This document shows positions 40,501 through 50,102 of a stretch of DNA of 64,000 bases, piece after piece. Within the stretch, counting starts at the first letter, position 1. Every line of letters starts with the position of its first letter. A program made the position numbers and the translations under genes. The DNA comes from CAVUCH01 sp963697705 (GTDB taxonomy: Bacteria > Acidobacteriota > Vicinamibacteria > Vicinamibacterales > JAENWD01). Where the stretch lies: the NCBI GenBank assembly GCA_963697705.1, contig CAVOPA010000015.1, forward strand, positions 62,001 to 126,000, read 5' to 3'. The notes beneath the pieces were generated by a model that saw only the letters and a program-made list of their open reading frames with translations, was not told the origin of the DNA and made no database searches.

Positions 40501-41895
40501 ACGAAGCTGATGGACCGCGTTGGCCCGGGAAAGGGCATTGAGGCGCTCACCATGTACACGATGAACAGGAGCCAGGAGCAGGCCGATACGGCAGGGCCGT
40601 ACAAGAGGTCGCTGCTCTACCTCGTGAGCCGCGCGTTCGAGACCGTGCAGCCCACGCCGATCCTCGGGCTCGAGGAAAGCCTCCGCGACGACTTGAAGCT
40701 GATTCGCTTCTTCGGCCTCGCCGGCAACCAGAAGCGGGCCGACGTGCTGTTCTCGAAGTCCGCGCCCGACGCGCCGCCGCACAGCCGCACGACATCCACT
40801 TCGCACGGCGGCTTCGACGACGACGTCCCGACGATGAACAGCGTGATGCGCCGGATACTGGGCGCCGAGGACAGCACGGCGATCGTGGACTTCTTCCAGG
40901 AGCCGCTGGAACCCACGCGTGCACCCTCCCTGGCCGTGGGGCCGGCCCCCGAGAGCGCGCCTGTGACCCTCGAACCCGTGGCTGCGGCGCAGCCGGACGC
41001 CGAACGCGCGGCGCCGGGCCGCCACGGCGCACGCCACGCGCTCTGTGTCGGCATCGACATGTACGACGCGCCGTATCAGCTCGGTGGCTGCGTCAACGAC
41101 GCGCGCAGCTGGCAGGCGGCACTCGAGAAGCGCGGCTTTCAGGTCACCGCGCTGCACGACAAACAGGCGACCCGTCAGGCGATCCTCACGGCGCTCGCCG
41201 GAATGGTGACCGCGGCGAAGCCCGGCGACGTCGTCGTGTTCCAATACGCCGGCCACGGCACTCAGGTGGACGACGTGGACGGGGACGAGAAGGAAGACGG
41301 GCTCGACGAGGCGTTCTGCCCCGTGGACTTCCCGACCGGACGCTTTCTGATCGACGACGACGTGCGCGCCGTGTTCAGCAAGGTGCGGCCGGGCGTCAAC
41401 GTCACCTCGTTCATCGACTGCTGTCACTCAGGGTCGATCACGCGCGCCCTGGTGCCCGGCGGGAGGCCCTCTGCCAACGTGCCGCCTGGGAGCAAGCCGC
41501 GGTTCATCCCGTATTCGCCGGACCTCTCCCAGAAGCACCGGGAGTTCCGGGAGGACGCGCCGGATGCCGAACTGCCGGCGATCGCGGCTGACGGCGCGTC
41601 GCGCGGCACCGTACGGAGCGGCGCTGGGAGTGGCACCGGGAGTGCCGCCGCGATGCTCGACGTCTGCTTCTCGGCATGCCTGCCGACCGAGGTGGCATAT
41701 GAGACTGCCGGCGCAGGGCAGTTCACGGCGCGTGCGGCGCGCGTGCTCGCCGAGGGCGGGGCGATCACGCACGCGGCGTTCATCGAACGCGTGATCGCGG
41801 CGTTCGGCGCGACCCCACCGCAGCACCCGGTGCTCGATTGCGCCAAGGCGTCGCGCGATCACGTGTTGCTGGAGCCGGCGGTCGCCGGCGTGTAG
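37559..41895 (+). CDS. Unknown beta-rich domain - alpha/beta-hydrolase - metacaspase-like protein, two frameshifts
   Basis: Repaired length about 1444 residues. Residues 1-800 have no recognised family; about 80-320 are Gly/Ala/Ser-rich alternating strands (GARVGVGVSQGG, SAKLSAGASVSVGGTF). The first frameshift (39980-39988, one G too many) joins it to VLFYAHGGLIEEREGL, an alpha/beta-hydrolase with elbow GHSAGS (Ser codon 40369). The second (40435-40448, one C too many) restores TLQTLHFLAPACTTDL. The C-terminus is a clan-CD caspase domain: LCVGIDMYDAPYQLGGCVNDARSW, catalytic His in YAGHGTQ (41254) and Cys in DCCHSGS (41422). GGGAGG precedes the ATG at 37559. Total length minus two bases is divisible by three, supporting one original gene. 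Confidence 0.82.
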
Positions 41896-41903
41896 CGGGT
41901 CAA

Positions 41904-42938
41904 ATGCCGATGACCGGCCGGCCCGTGGCCATGGGCATCGTGGGCGCGGGCATCTGGGGCAGCAATCACGCCCTCGCCCTCACGACACACCCGCGCGCGC
42001 GGCTGGTGATGATCTGCGATCGTGACGCCGACCGCGCCCGCCGCGCCGGCGACCGATTCGGTTGCGCCTGGACGACGAGCCTGGACGAGCTTGCCGGCAG
42101 CGCCATCGAGGCGGTCAGCATCGCGACCCCCGACCACCTGCACCGCGACCCCGCCGTGGCGATGCTGCGCGCGGGCAAGCACGTGCTCGTCGAGAAGCCG
42201 CTCGCCACATCGGTTGCCGATGCCCTCCTGATCGTCGCGGCAGCCGAGGCATCGGGCGCGCACTTGATGGTCGACTTCCACGCCCGCTGGCACCCGCTGT
42301 TCATGAGCGCCCGCGGCTACGTGGAGCGCGGCGAGCTCGGCGCGCCCGTCATGGCATACGCGCGCCTCAGCGACACGATCCACGTGCCCACCGAGATGCT
42401 GGCCTGGAGCGGCCACTCAGGACCCGAGTGGTTTCTCTTCCCGCACACGATGGACATCGTGCGGTGGCTGTTCCGCCGCGAACCCGTCGAGGTGTACGCC
42501 AAGGGCTACCGCGGCGTGCTCGACGGCATGGGCATCTCCTGCTGGGACGCCATCCAGGCGATGATCGGATTCGAGGGGCGGGCGTTCTGCACGTTCGAGA
42601 CGTCGTGGATCGTGCCCACCAGCTACACGAACGTGGTCGACAACCGCTTGTCGCTCTACGGCGAAAAGGGTGGGCTCGAGATCCGGAACGAGCCGAACCT
42701 CTGGGCCTTCACCGACAGGTTTCACACGCCGTTCTCCTCCGAGTCCGTGACGCGCTACGGCAAGGCATGGGGCTTCCAGTACGAGCCGATCCGCTACTTC
42801 GTCGACTGCCTCGCCGACGGCATCACACCTGAGGTCACCGGGCGTGACGGGCTGATGGTGACCGCGATGATCGAGGCCACGCTGCGATCCCTGGCCGAAG
42901 GGCGCCCGGTCGCCATCGCAGAGGTGCTCGGCTCGTAG
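41904..42938 (+). CDS. Gfo/Idh/MocA family oxidoreductase
   Basis: 344 residues, cytoplasmic, NAD(P)-dependent. The Rossmann start (GIVGAGIWGSNHALAL), IEAVSIATPDHLH and the EKPLATS lysine motif define the family. The C-terminal beta-sheet domain includes FHARWHPLFMSA and DGMGISCWDAIQAMIGFEG. ATGs at 41904 and 41910 are both possible. It begins only nine bases after the caspase gene's stop, so it may be read through from that operon, although its enzyme class (sugar or inositol-type dehydrogenases) gives no obvious link. Substrate unknown. Confidence 0.9.
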   Translation: MPMTGRPVAMGIVGAGIWGSNHALALTTHPRARLVMICDRDADRARRAGDRFGCAWTTSLDELAGSAIEAVSIATPDHLHRDPAVAMLRAGKHVLVEKPLATSVADALLIVAAAEASGAHLMVDFHARWHPLFMSARGYVERGELGAPVMAYARLSDTIHVPTEMLAWSGHSGPEWFLFPHTMDIVRWLFRREPVEVYAKGYRGVLDGMGISCWDAIQAMIGFEGRAFCTFETSWIVPTSYTNVVDNRLSLYGEKGGLEIRNEPNLWAFTDRFHTPFSSESVTRYGKAWGFQYEPIRYFVDCLADGITPEVTGRDGLMVTAMIEATLRSLAEGRPVAIAEVLGS

Positions 42939-43011
42939 CGCTGCTCCCTGTTCGGTTTCCGTGCAACGGACACCGGCGCCCTTCGCCGCGGACGGAGGCC
43001 TTCATGCCACG

Positions 43012-44805
43012 ATGATCCGCATGCGAATGCTGCCGGTCCTGAGTCTCACCGCGCTGCCTCTCGTCGTCAGCGCACAGTTACTCCTCCCCGCCGGCTACTG
43101 GCCAGAGTCGACGGCGGACCAGATACTCGCCAAGACGGAGACGATTCGCCTCGCGCCCGACCTGTCGGCCCTCAGCGCGGAGGAGCAGACGGCTGTGAAG
43201 TCGCTGCTCGAGGCAGGGGCGATCTTCCAGCAGTGGTACGAGGATGCGCGCCACCCGGAGGCGCAGTCCGCTCACGGCGAGCTCGTGCGCCTCGACGACC
43301 GGCTCGGACACCCGCCGGCCACCCAGAAGCTGCTGTCGCTCTATCGCCTGTTCCAGGGCCCGATCGCGATGACGCTCGACAACCGCCGCGAGCCGTTCCT
43401 GCCGGTAGCGCCGCAGGTGAAGGGGCGGAACGTGTACCCGGCCGGCATCACACGTGAGGAGATCGAGGCATTCCTGAAATCGCACCCCGACGAGCGCGCG
43501 TCCATCCTCGGCGAGCGGACCGTGGTGCGACGTGCCACGGCCGAAAACCTCGCCCGCGATCGCCAGGCGGTGGCAACCGGTGCGCTCCTCGCCCTCCATG
43601 CCGCCGTCGCGCGGCAACTCGACGAGCTGGCGCGCACGCCGGATCCGGCGCGTCTCTATGCCGTGCCGTACGCGATCGCCTACGCGGAGCCGCTGGGGCG
43701 CGCGTTTCGCCACCTCAATGCTGCCGCCGACGCGGTCGAACGGGACGACGAGGAACTCGCGCGCTACCTGCGCAACCGCGCGCGTGACCTGCTCACGAAC
43801 GATTACGAAAGCGGCGATGCGGCGTGGGTCACCGGCCGGTTCCGGCACCTCAACGCGCAGATCGGCGCGTACGAGACCTATGATGACGCGCTGTTCGGGG
43901 TGAAGGCGTTCCCGGGCGTCAGCCTGCTGATCGTCGATGAGACAGCCACGGCCGACCTGCGGCAACGCCTGGGTGCGCTCCAGTCGATCGAGGATGCGCT
44001 CCCGTACGAGCACCACAAGCGCGTGCGCGACGACATCTCGGTCGGCGTGTATGACGTCATCGCCGACTTCGGCCAGGCGCGCGGCACCAATACCGCGACT
44101 ATCCTGCCCAATGACCCGCTGTTCGCGCGGCGGTACGGGCGCACGATCCTGCTCCGCCGCAACATCATCGAGCACCCGGACATCGTCGCGGGCGACCTGC
44201 GCATCTGGCGCGCCGCGCTCGCCAAATCGCACGCGGACGATCTCGCAAGCGAAGGCGACTTTCAGCGGACGCTCTGGCACGAGGTGGGGCACTACCTCGG
44301 CGTGGACCGGGACGCGCAGGGCCGCACCCTGGACGCCGCGCTCCAGCAGTACTCGGCCGCGCTCGAGGAGATGAAGGCGGACCTGGTGTCGCTGTTTGCG
44401 CTCGATGCCATGCACCGGCGCGAAACGATCACACCGGAGACGCTCCGCGCCGTGCAGGCTGCCGGCATCCGCCGCGTGCTGCTGAACGTGAAGCCGCGGG
44501 CCGACCAGCCATACCAGACGATGGAGCTCGCGCAGTTCAACTATTTTCTCGACAAAGGGCTGCTCGTGTTCGACGGCGCGTCCGGGCGGCTCACGATCCA
44601 CTACGACCGGTACGCCGAGGTGGTCGCATCACTGCTCCGAGAGGTGCTGGCGGTGCAGTACGCCGGCGACAAGGCGGCAGCCGGACGGTTCTTCGATCGG
44701 TGGGGCGCCTGGACGCCGGACGTGCAGGAGCGGCTGGCGGCGCGCATCCGTGACGCACAGGGACCGCGCTTCAGGCTCGTTCGCTATGCTGCCCTCGGGG
44801 AGTGA
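43012..44805 (+). CDS. M49-like (dipeptidyl-peptidase III-type) zinc metallopeptidase
   Basis: 597 residues with a signal peptide ending VSA. The zinc site is HEVGH (about residue 422-426), followed 31 residues later by LEEMKADL, which matches the EExxAD/E second motif of family M49. The remainder resembles the long helical M49 lobe (LYRLFQGPIAMTLDNRREPFLP, DDISVGVYDVIADFG). Classic DPP III has HEXXGH; here the spacing is HEXXH. The ATG at 43012 is 14 bases from a GGAGG. It is convergent with a histidine kinase. An exported peptidase is likely; substrate unknown. Confidence 0.72.
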   Translation: MIRMRMLPVLSLTALPLVVSAQLLLPAGYWPESTADQILAKTETIRLAPDLSALSAEEQTAVKSLLEAGAIFQQWYEDARHPEAQSAHGELVRLDDRLGHPPATQKLLSLYRLFQGPIAMTLDNRREPFLPVAPQVKGRNVYPAGITREEIEAFLKSHPDERASILGERTVVRRATAENLARDRQAVATGALLALHAAVARQLDELARTPDPARLYAVPYAIAYAEPLGRAFRHLNAAADAVERDDEELARYLRNRARDLLTNDYESGDAAWVTGRFRHLNAQIGAYETYDDALFGVKAFPGVSLLIVDETATADLRQRLGALQSIEDALPYEHHKRVRDDISVGVYDVIADFGQARGTNTATILPNDPLFARRYGRTILLRRNIIEHPDIVAGDLRIWRAALAKSHADDLASEGDFQRTLWHEVGHYLGVDRDAQGRTLDAALQQYSAALEEMKADLVSLFALDAMHRRETITPETLRAVQAAGIRRVLLNVKPRADQPYQTMELAQFNYFLDKGLLVFDGASGRLTIHYDRYAEVVASLLREVLAVQYAGDKAAAGRFFDRWGAWTPDVQERLAARIRDAQGPRFRLVRYAALGE

Positions 44806-44856
44806 GCGGCAACAGGCCCAGTCTGGTGGGACAAGCGGTGCGTTTTCAATACCCTG

Positions 44857-46692
44857 CTACCGCGAACGGCTCCCGTCCGCGACAGTCCGCCGTTCCGGTC
44901 CCGTGAAGTTCACGCCGCTGGAGACGACGGGCAGGTAGACGCGGAAGGTGGCGCCGCGCCCGGGTCCGTCGCTGACGGCTTCGACACGACCGCCGTGCGC
45001 CTCGACGATGCGTTGCACGATGGCCAGGCCGAGCCCGAGTCCGGGGACAGAGCGATTGCTGCCGCTCTCCGCCTGGCGGAACGGATCGAACACGAACGGC
45101 ATGAACGCCGGCGCGATGCCTCGCCCGGTGTCGCTGACCGTGAGCTCCACGCCGGCCGATGCCGGCGCGACGGTCACCGTGACGGTTCCGGCCTCCGGTG
45201 TGAACTTGATCGCGTTCGTGAGCAGGTTCCAGATCACCTGCTGGAGCCGTTCGGGATCGACCGTGATCAACGGAACGGGGGTGATGAGCCGCACGTCGAT
45301 GGTGATCCGTTTTGCGTCCGCCGACGGACCGATGGCATCGAGCGCTTCGCGCACGAGAGCCGAGACGTCGGCTTTCGCCAGCTTCAGACGCAGCCGTCCG
45401 CCAGTGATGCGGGAGATGTCGAGCAGATCGTCCACGAGGCGCGCCTGCGCCACGGCATTGCGCTCGATGACGCCAAGCGCGTGCGCAACGCGCTCCGGTT
45501 GCACCTCCGCACGCACCAGCATCCGCGTCCAGCCGAGAACGGCCGTCAGAGGAGTGCGCAGCTCGTGTGACAGGGTCGCGAGGAACTCGTCCTTCAGACG
45601 GTTTGCTTCCTCGGCGCGGACCAGCAGCTGTTCGCGCTCCTCGATCACGGCCCGGTAACGCGCCTCGCTCTCCCGCAGCGCGAGCTCCGCATGCCGCCGT
45701 TCGGTGACGTCGCGGAGTACGACGACCTTGCCGGTTGTTTCGCCGGCGCGGCTGCGGACATCGCTCGATCGCACGTCGTACACGCGTGCGAGCGGCCCCT
45801 CGCCCACGGTCACATCCGCCGCTGCCGTCGTGCCGGCAGCGACGGGCCATCCGGGCAGGAGACGGTCGATGGCGCTGCCCGCGGCTTCCGCGCGCGTGCA
45901 CCGCAGCACGGCCTCCGCGGCGGGATTCAGATCGGCGACACGCCACCGGCGATCGAGAATGATGATGCCGTCCCCGATCGACTCGATGCGCGCGTCACGA
46001 AGGGTCGGGACGGGCTCGAACAGCTCGTATCGGAAGACCGCGACCGCGGCGATGACGCCGGTGCACGTGAAGAGGAACGGCGTCGGGTCGATGATCGTTT
46101 CCTCCGTGCTGAGCACGAAGGCCATATTGCCGATCCACGGCACGAGGGTACCGGCTATCAGAGTCCGCGCGCGCTGCTTGTACAGGTAGGGCGAGTGCAC
46201 CGCGTGCGAGACGAGCAGCACGAGACCCGCAGCCAGCACCACATAGGTGTAGATCACGTTGACCCAGAAAAACGCGGCGCGGCCGTGAATGACGCGGTAG
46301 GGGCCGATCTGTTCGATCGTCAGCCGTCCCCAGAACCAGCCGTGCCAGTCGTTGGTCCAGGCGATGGTGAGGAAGATTGCCGAGATGATCGCGACCGGAA
46401 TGACCCGCCGCCACACGCGCCCGGGCGGCGAGCCGACGAACGAGAGAATGAAACCGATCCAGCCTGACGGCAGCAGCACCACGGCGAGGTACTTGATCTT
46501 GAGCGCGAACACCTTCGAGTCGAGATTGTCCGCCGACAACTCCCACAGGTACGTCGCGCTCCAGAAAGCAATCGTCAGCAGCACGAGGCCGTACCATCTC
46601 GCCCCTCGCACCTGCGGCCGGGCGAGCGCATACCACGCGAGCGGCACGAGGATGGCTGGACCGGCCAGCAGCGCAATCAGGGGAGGGGACAT
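44857..46692 (-). CDS. Sensor histidine kinase with N-terminal 7TM domain and PAS
   Basis: 611 residues. Seven membrane helices (about 1-225) match the 7TM histidine-kinase N-terminal domain (LWELSADNLDSKVFALKIKYL, GNMAFVLS, PTPFLFTCTGVIAAVAVFRYELFEPVP). A PAS domain (about 235-345) follows, then HisKA with LSHELRTPLTAVLGW (His376) and HATPase_c with NLLTNAIKFTPEAG, DTGRGIAP and GLGLGLAIVQ. No receiver domain and no neighbouring response regulator are present. The signal is unknown, possibly a membrane-soluble ligand. Confidence 0.92.
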   Translation of the reverse strand: MSPPLIALLAGPAILVPLAWYALARPQVRGARWYGLVLLTIAFWSATYLWELSADNLDSKVFALKIKYLAVVLLPSGWIGFILSFVGSPPGRVWRRVIPVAIISAIFLTIAWTNDWHGWFWGRLTIEQIGPYRVIHGRAAFFWVNVIYTYVVLAAGLVLLVSHAVHSPYLYKQRARTLIAGTLVPWIGNMAFVLSTEETIIDPTPFLFTCTGVIAAVAVFRYELFEPVPTLRDARIESIGDGIIILDRRWRVADLNPAAEAVLRCTRAEAAGSAIDRLLPGWPVAAGTTAAADVTVGEGPLARVYDVRSSDVRSRAGETTGKVVVLRDVTERRHAELALRESEARYRAVIEEREQLLVRAEEANRLKDEFLATLSHELRTPLTAVLGWTRMLVRAEVQPERVAHALGVIERNAVAQARLVDDLLDISRITGGRLRLKLAKADVSALVREALDAIGPSADAKRITIDVRLITPVPLITVDPERLQQVIWNLLTNAIKFTPEAGTVTVTVAPASAGVELTVSDTGRGIAPAFMPFVFDPFRQAESGSNRSVPGLGLGLAIVQRIVEAHGGRVEAVSDGPGRGATFRVYLPVVSSGVNFTGPERRTVADGSRSR

Positions 46693-46743
46693 GGCCGGCC
46701 AGCAATTCGATAACTAATCACTCGACGCGCTGAAGTGAACGTG

Positions 46744-46830
46744 GGTGATCCCTGTAGTGCCCGCCGTCAGGCGGTGATCCCTGTAGTGCCCGCCTTCAGG
46801 CGGTGATCCCTGTAGTGCCCGCCTTCAGGC
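46744..46830 (+). repeat. Three tandem 29-bp units (REP family 2)
   Basis: Units at 46744-46772, 46773-46801 and 46802-46830 start GGTGATCCCTGTAGTG and end in CCCGCCTTCAGGC (CCGCCGTC in the first). The last unit plus the next bases form the palindrome GCCCGCCT-TC-AGGCGGGC. They lie directly upstream of the histidine kinase start in a 310-bp gap (46693-47002) with no gene. Confidence 0.9.
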
Positions 46831-47002
46831 GGGCCGTTGGAGCGAGTTCTGGACGCAGGGCGGCTGACGGCCGCTCATCCTGAACGGTGACGCGCGCGCA
46901 CAGCTGCCTCTCGCGCAGCCGCCGTCGCCGGTGTGGGGATGCGGCATTATATGCCCCCCGCCGCCGGGGGCGCGTGGCAATGGCCCGTGCGGCGCCGCGC
47001 GC

Positions 47003-48256
47003 TCATCCCACCAGCCACAGCCACGCCGTCCCGATGACGAGCGAGGCGAGCGTGATCGGGATCCCCACGCGCACGTAGTCGCCGAAGCTCACGTGTACGC
47101 CTTCAGCGGCGGCGCGCTCCACGACGATGATGTTGGCGACCGATCCGGTGATTGTCAGGTTGCCCGCGAGCGTCGAGGCCATGGCCAGGGCCAGCCACCC
47201 GGCGCGCGGATCCGGAAATCCAGGCACGACGGTCCGCAACAACATGACCGCGGGCACGTTGCTGACGACGTTGCTCAAGACCGCCGTGGCGCCCGTGAAG
47301 ATGGGCAGACGGTGCAGGTCCCAGGCGGCGATCGGGCGGAGCAGACTCGCGGTCAGCCCGGCGCGATCGGCGCCGCCGACGATGACGAACAGCCCGACGA
47401 AGAAGACGAGCAGCCCCCAGTCCACTTCGTCGTACACCAGTCGCGGTTCGACCGTGCGCGTGACGAGCAGCAGCGCACCGCCGATCGCGGCGACGAGCGC
47501 TGGAGGGACGCCGAGCAGAAACCCGCCGAGGACGATCGCCAGCACGACGACCGGTTTCTTCCTGAGCGGCTCGTGCCGGAAGACGGGACTGTCGAGCGCG
47601 CGTACCACCTCAACGCGATCCATCGGTCCGCGCAGGTAGGCGTGGTGGATCACGGCCCAGTTGAGGGCGAGTCCGATGACGGCGACCGGCGCCAATGTGC
47701 CGAGGAAGTTGACGTATGGAATCGCCGAGAGCGATCCGATCAACATGTTCTGCGGGTTGCCCGTGATTGTCGCCGTGCTGCCGATGTTCGACGAGGTGGC
47801 GACCGCGATCACGTAGGGCAACGGCGGCAGGCCAAGGCGCCGAGCCATGTGCACGACGAGCGGCGTCAGCACGAGGCAGACGACATCGTTCACGAGGAAC
47901 GCGGAGAGCATCCCGGTCATCCCGATGACGGTCGGCAGCAGGTGATGCGGGCGCAGCCTGGTGATCGCCCACTCGGTGATCCAGTCGAAGAAGCCCGCGA
48001 GCCGCAGGTGGGCGACGACGAGCATCATCGAGAAGAGGAGCACGATGGTCGCGAAGTCGACCGACGCCAGCGCCTCGCGCGCGCCGACGACCCGGAACGC
48101 GACCATGAGCACGGCGCCGATGATCGCGGCGCCCGGCCGGTCGATCTTCAATCCCGGAAACTTGCCGATCGCGAAGACGACGTAGCTGCCGCCAAAGACG
48201 AGATACGCGGCGAGGATGCGCGCGTCCGAGAGCAGCACGGGATCGAGCGGCGGCAT
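47003..48256 (-). CDS. SLC13/ArsB/NhaD-type ion permease
   Basis: 417 residues with about 10-12 membrane helices in two inverted repeats. SSNIGSTATITGNPQNMLIG and the second-half ASTLAGNLTITGSVANIIV are the paired hairpin motifs of the ion-transporter superfamily (ArsB, NhaD, DASS). The motif spelling is closest to the SLC13/ArsB branch. No arsR, arsC or dicarboxylate genes are adjacent, so arsenite cannot be claimed; anion, dicarboxylate or Na+/H+ exchange are all possible. It begins 14 bases after the stop of the secreted protein encoded upstream. Confidence 0.82.
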   Translation of the reverse strand: MPPLDPVLLSDARILAAYLVFGGSYVVFAIGKFPGLKIDRPGAAIIGAVLMVAFRVVGAREALASVDFATIVLLFSMMLVVAHLRLAGFFDWITEWAITRLRPHHLLPTVIGMTGMLSAFLVNDVVCLVLTPLVVHMARRLGLPPLPYVIAVATSSNIGSTATITGNPQNMLIGSLSAIPYVNFLGTLAPVAVIGLALNWAVIHHAYLRGPMDRVEVVRALDSPVFRHEPLRKKPVVVLAIVLGGFLLGVPPALVAAIGGALLLVTRTVEPRLVYDEVDWGLLVFFVGLFVIVGGADRAGLTASLLRPIAAWDLHRLPIFTGATAVLSNVVSNVPAVMLLRTVVPGFPDPRAGWLALAMASTLAGNLTITGSVANIIVVERAAAEGVHVSFGDYVRVGIPITLASLVIGTAWLWLVG

Positions 48257-48269
48257 GGCGCGGACCTGT

Positions 48270-49964
48270 TCAGTGACAGCCCGGCAGCCGGAAGGCGCCG
48301 ATTCGCGTCGAGTACGCGGCGGCGCCCTTCTTCACGTAGTCGCCCACGTACCACACCGTGCAGTCGTCCGACGGATCGATTGCGGTCTGGGTGTAGTCCT
48401 CCCACCGGGTTGCGGCCTGGCTGTCCTCGCCCGTGACGAGCACCGCTTCGCGGAGGGTCAACGCGCCCCGGGGGTCGCCCGCCAGCCGGGCGGCGAGGCG
48501 CTGGCCGGGATACTCAGAGGATCCGCCGTACCAGTACCCGATCGCGATGTTGCCGTGCCGATCGATGGCGGGGCTGCCCATCCACCGGAACATCGTGTCC
48601 GGGGCATAGGTGCCCTGCTGGTACAGCGTCAGCTCGCGGTTCCTGTCGACGTGGAGCTCGTACCAGCGGACGCCGCCGCCGCCCGCAGCCGTGTTCACCG
48701 AGTGCACCGCGACCAGCGACTCGCGGCCGTTCACCTTGCGGTACACGAGCCGCGCCATGATCTTGTCGCCCTGTGCGTCGAGCCGCTGCGCGGTGCCCGG
48801 CTGCGGCACACAGGTGGTGAGCTGCCCATCGCACAGGTACCGGTACGGCGCGACGCGGATCTGCTGCGGTCCGGTGACCGATGTCAGCCCCGGGTTCGCC
48901 CAGTCCACGTGCACACGCCACGCGAAGATGCGGTCGTCCTCGAGCACCTGGTCCAACTGCCTGCCGCCGGCGGCAATCATGATGTTGGGCGCTCCCCGGG
49001 GCGGGAGCGCGGTGCCGTCGATGTCGGCGTTGTTCAGGAAGTTCACGTTGTCGATGACGAGGCACTGCTCGGTGGCCGGGGCGCCCGTGAGCATCTTCGC
49101 GCGATCGGCCACGCAGGCCTGCTTGCGCGTGGCCACCGTGGCGGAGATCCGATCGTCGCTGACGCTCGTCGGCACGTAGTACCCGTCGGGCCACACTGCA
49201 GGACGCGGGTAGTCGGGAAACAGCGGCCGCAGGAACTCGTACCGGAAGTACGCGCCGAGCGGATCGCTCGTTGCGCTGATCGCGTAGCACATCGAGTACG
49301 GGCCCTTCGCCCCGGCAGGTCGCTCGGCGTCGTCCTTGCGGTCGCGCGGACGCGGCGGCTCCGGCGCCGTAGAAGGCGCGGGTGGCGGAGGCACGAAGAG
49401 CGGTACGGCAGGGCCAGGCTGGTCTGCTTTGCCGGGTTGACTGAGCTGCGCCGGCTGTCCCGGCGCGGGGAGGGCTGCCTGGCCCGGTCTGACCGCGCCC
49501 CGCTGGAAGACCGGCAGCACGAACAGCCACCGGTTCGCGAGCTGGTCGTAGCGGACGACCGCGTCCCCGCTCACGTGTTGCTCGCAGGCGCCGCCGAAGC
49601 CCTTGAAGAGCGTGTTCGTGACCACCGGGCCGTACAGCACGCGGGCCGTGGCATCGTACCGCTTGCCCTGCTTCGTGTAGATCGACATCCGCGAGTTCAC
49701 GATCTGCACGATGTGGTCGGGGCCCACGGCGAGGCTGTTGTCGGACGGGTTGCCGGCGGCAATCGTGCCATGCGGACCGACGAAGCCGACGCCGAGCCCG
49801 TCGAAGCTCTCGACGATCGCCGCAGCGGCACCCGCACCCTGGGCAGTCTGTTCGATCGCGGCGGCCCCGGCGGGAACGGTGATGACCGGCGGCGTCACCG
49901 GCACTGCCGCTTCCTGCGCAAGCACTGCGGCACAGAACACCGCTCCGATGAGACTCAGGCGCAT
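48270..49964 (-). CDS. Secreted protein of unknown function
   Basis: 564 residues with a short signal peptide (MRLSLIGAVFCAAVLAQ). The body has features of a beta-propeller-type extracellular protein: FVGPHGTIAAGNPSDNSLAVGPDHIVQIVNSRMSIY, DQLANRWLFVLPVF, GNIAIGYWYGGSSEYPGQR and WEDYTQTAIDPSDDCTVWYVGDY. A Pro/Gln-rich insert lies near 175-230, and six to eight cysteines could form disulfides outside the cell. Similar Acidobacteriota and Myxococcota proteins are annotated hypothetical. It stops 13 bases before the SLC13 gene in the same orientation. Confidence 0.75.
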   Translation of the reverse strand: MRLSLIGAVFCAAVLAQEAAVPVTPPVITVPAGAAAIEQTAQGAGAAAAIVESFDGLGVGFVGPHGTIAAGNPSDNSLAVGPDHIVQIVNSRMSIYTKQGKRYDATARVLYGPVVTNTLFKGFGGACEQHVSGDAVVRYDQLANRWLFVLPVFQRGAVRPGQAALPAPGQPAQLSQPGKADQPGPAVPLFVPPPPAPSTAPEPPRPRDRKDDAERPAGAKGPYSMCYAISATSDPLGAYFRYEFLRPLFPDYPRPAVWPDGYYVPTSVSDDRISATVATRKQACVADRAKMLTGAPATEQCLVIDNVNFLNNADIDGTALPPRGAPNIMIAAGGRQLDQVLEDDRIFAWRVHVDWANPGLTSVTGPQQIRVAPYRYLCDGQLTTCVPQPGTAQRLDAQGDKIMARLVYRKVNGRESLVAVHSVNTAAGGGGVRWYELHVDRNRELTLYQQGTYAPDTMFRWMGSPAIDRHGNIAIGYWYGGSSEYPGQRLAARLAGDPRGALTLREAVLVTGEDSQAATRWEDYTQTAIDPSDDCTVWYVGDYVKKGAAAYSTRIGAFRLPGCH

Positions 49965-50102
49965 CGTCGTTACCTTCAGCCGTGCACGCGAGGGACGCGC
50001 GGGTGACGGATCATGCCACACGCCGCCCGCACGGCGCGGTGTGCACGGCGGCCGTGACCGCGTCTGCTAGACTGCTTCGACCAAACCCCTGTACTCATTT
50101 GA

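Noticed and set aside
31784..41895. A bacterial gasdermin or Craspase locus
   Set aside because: No gasdermin-like protein or gRAMP effector is adjacent; only the peptidase class is shared.
46744..46830. A possible CRISPR array of 29-bp repeats
   Set aside because: The three units are directly adjacent with no spacers, and no cas gene is present.
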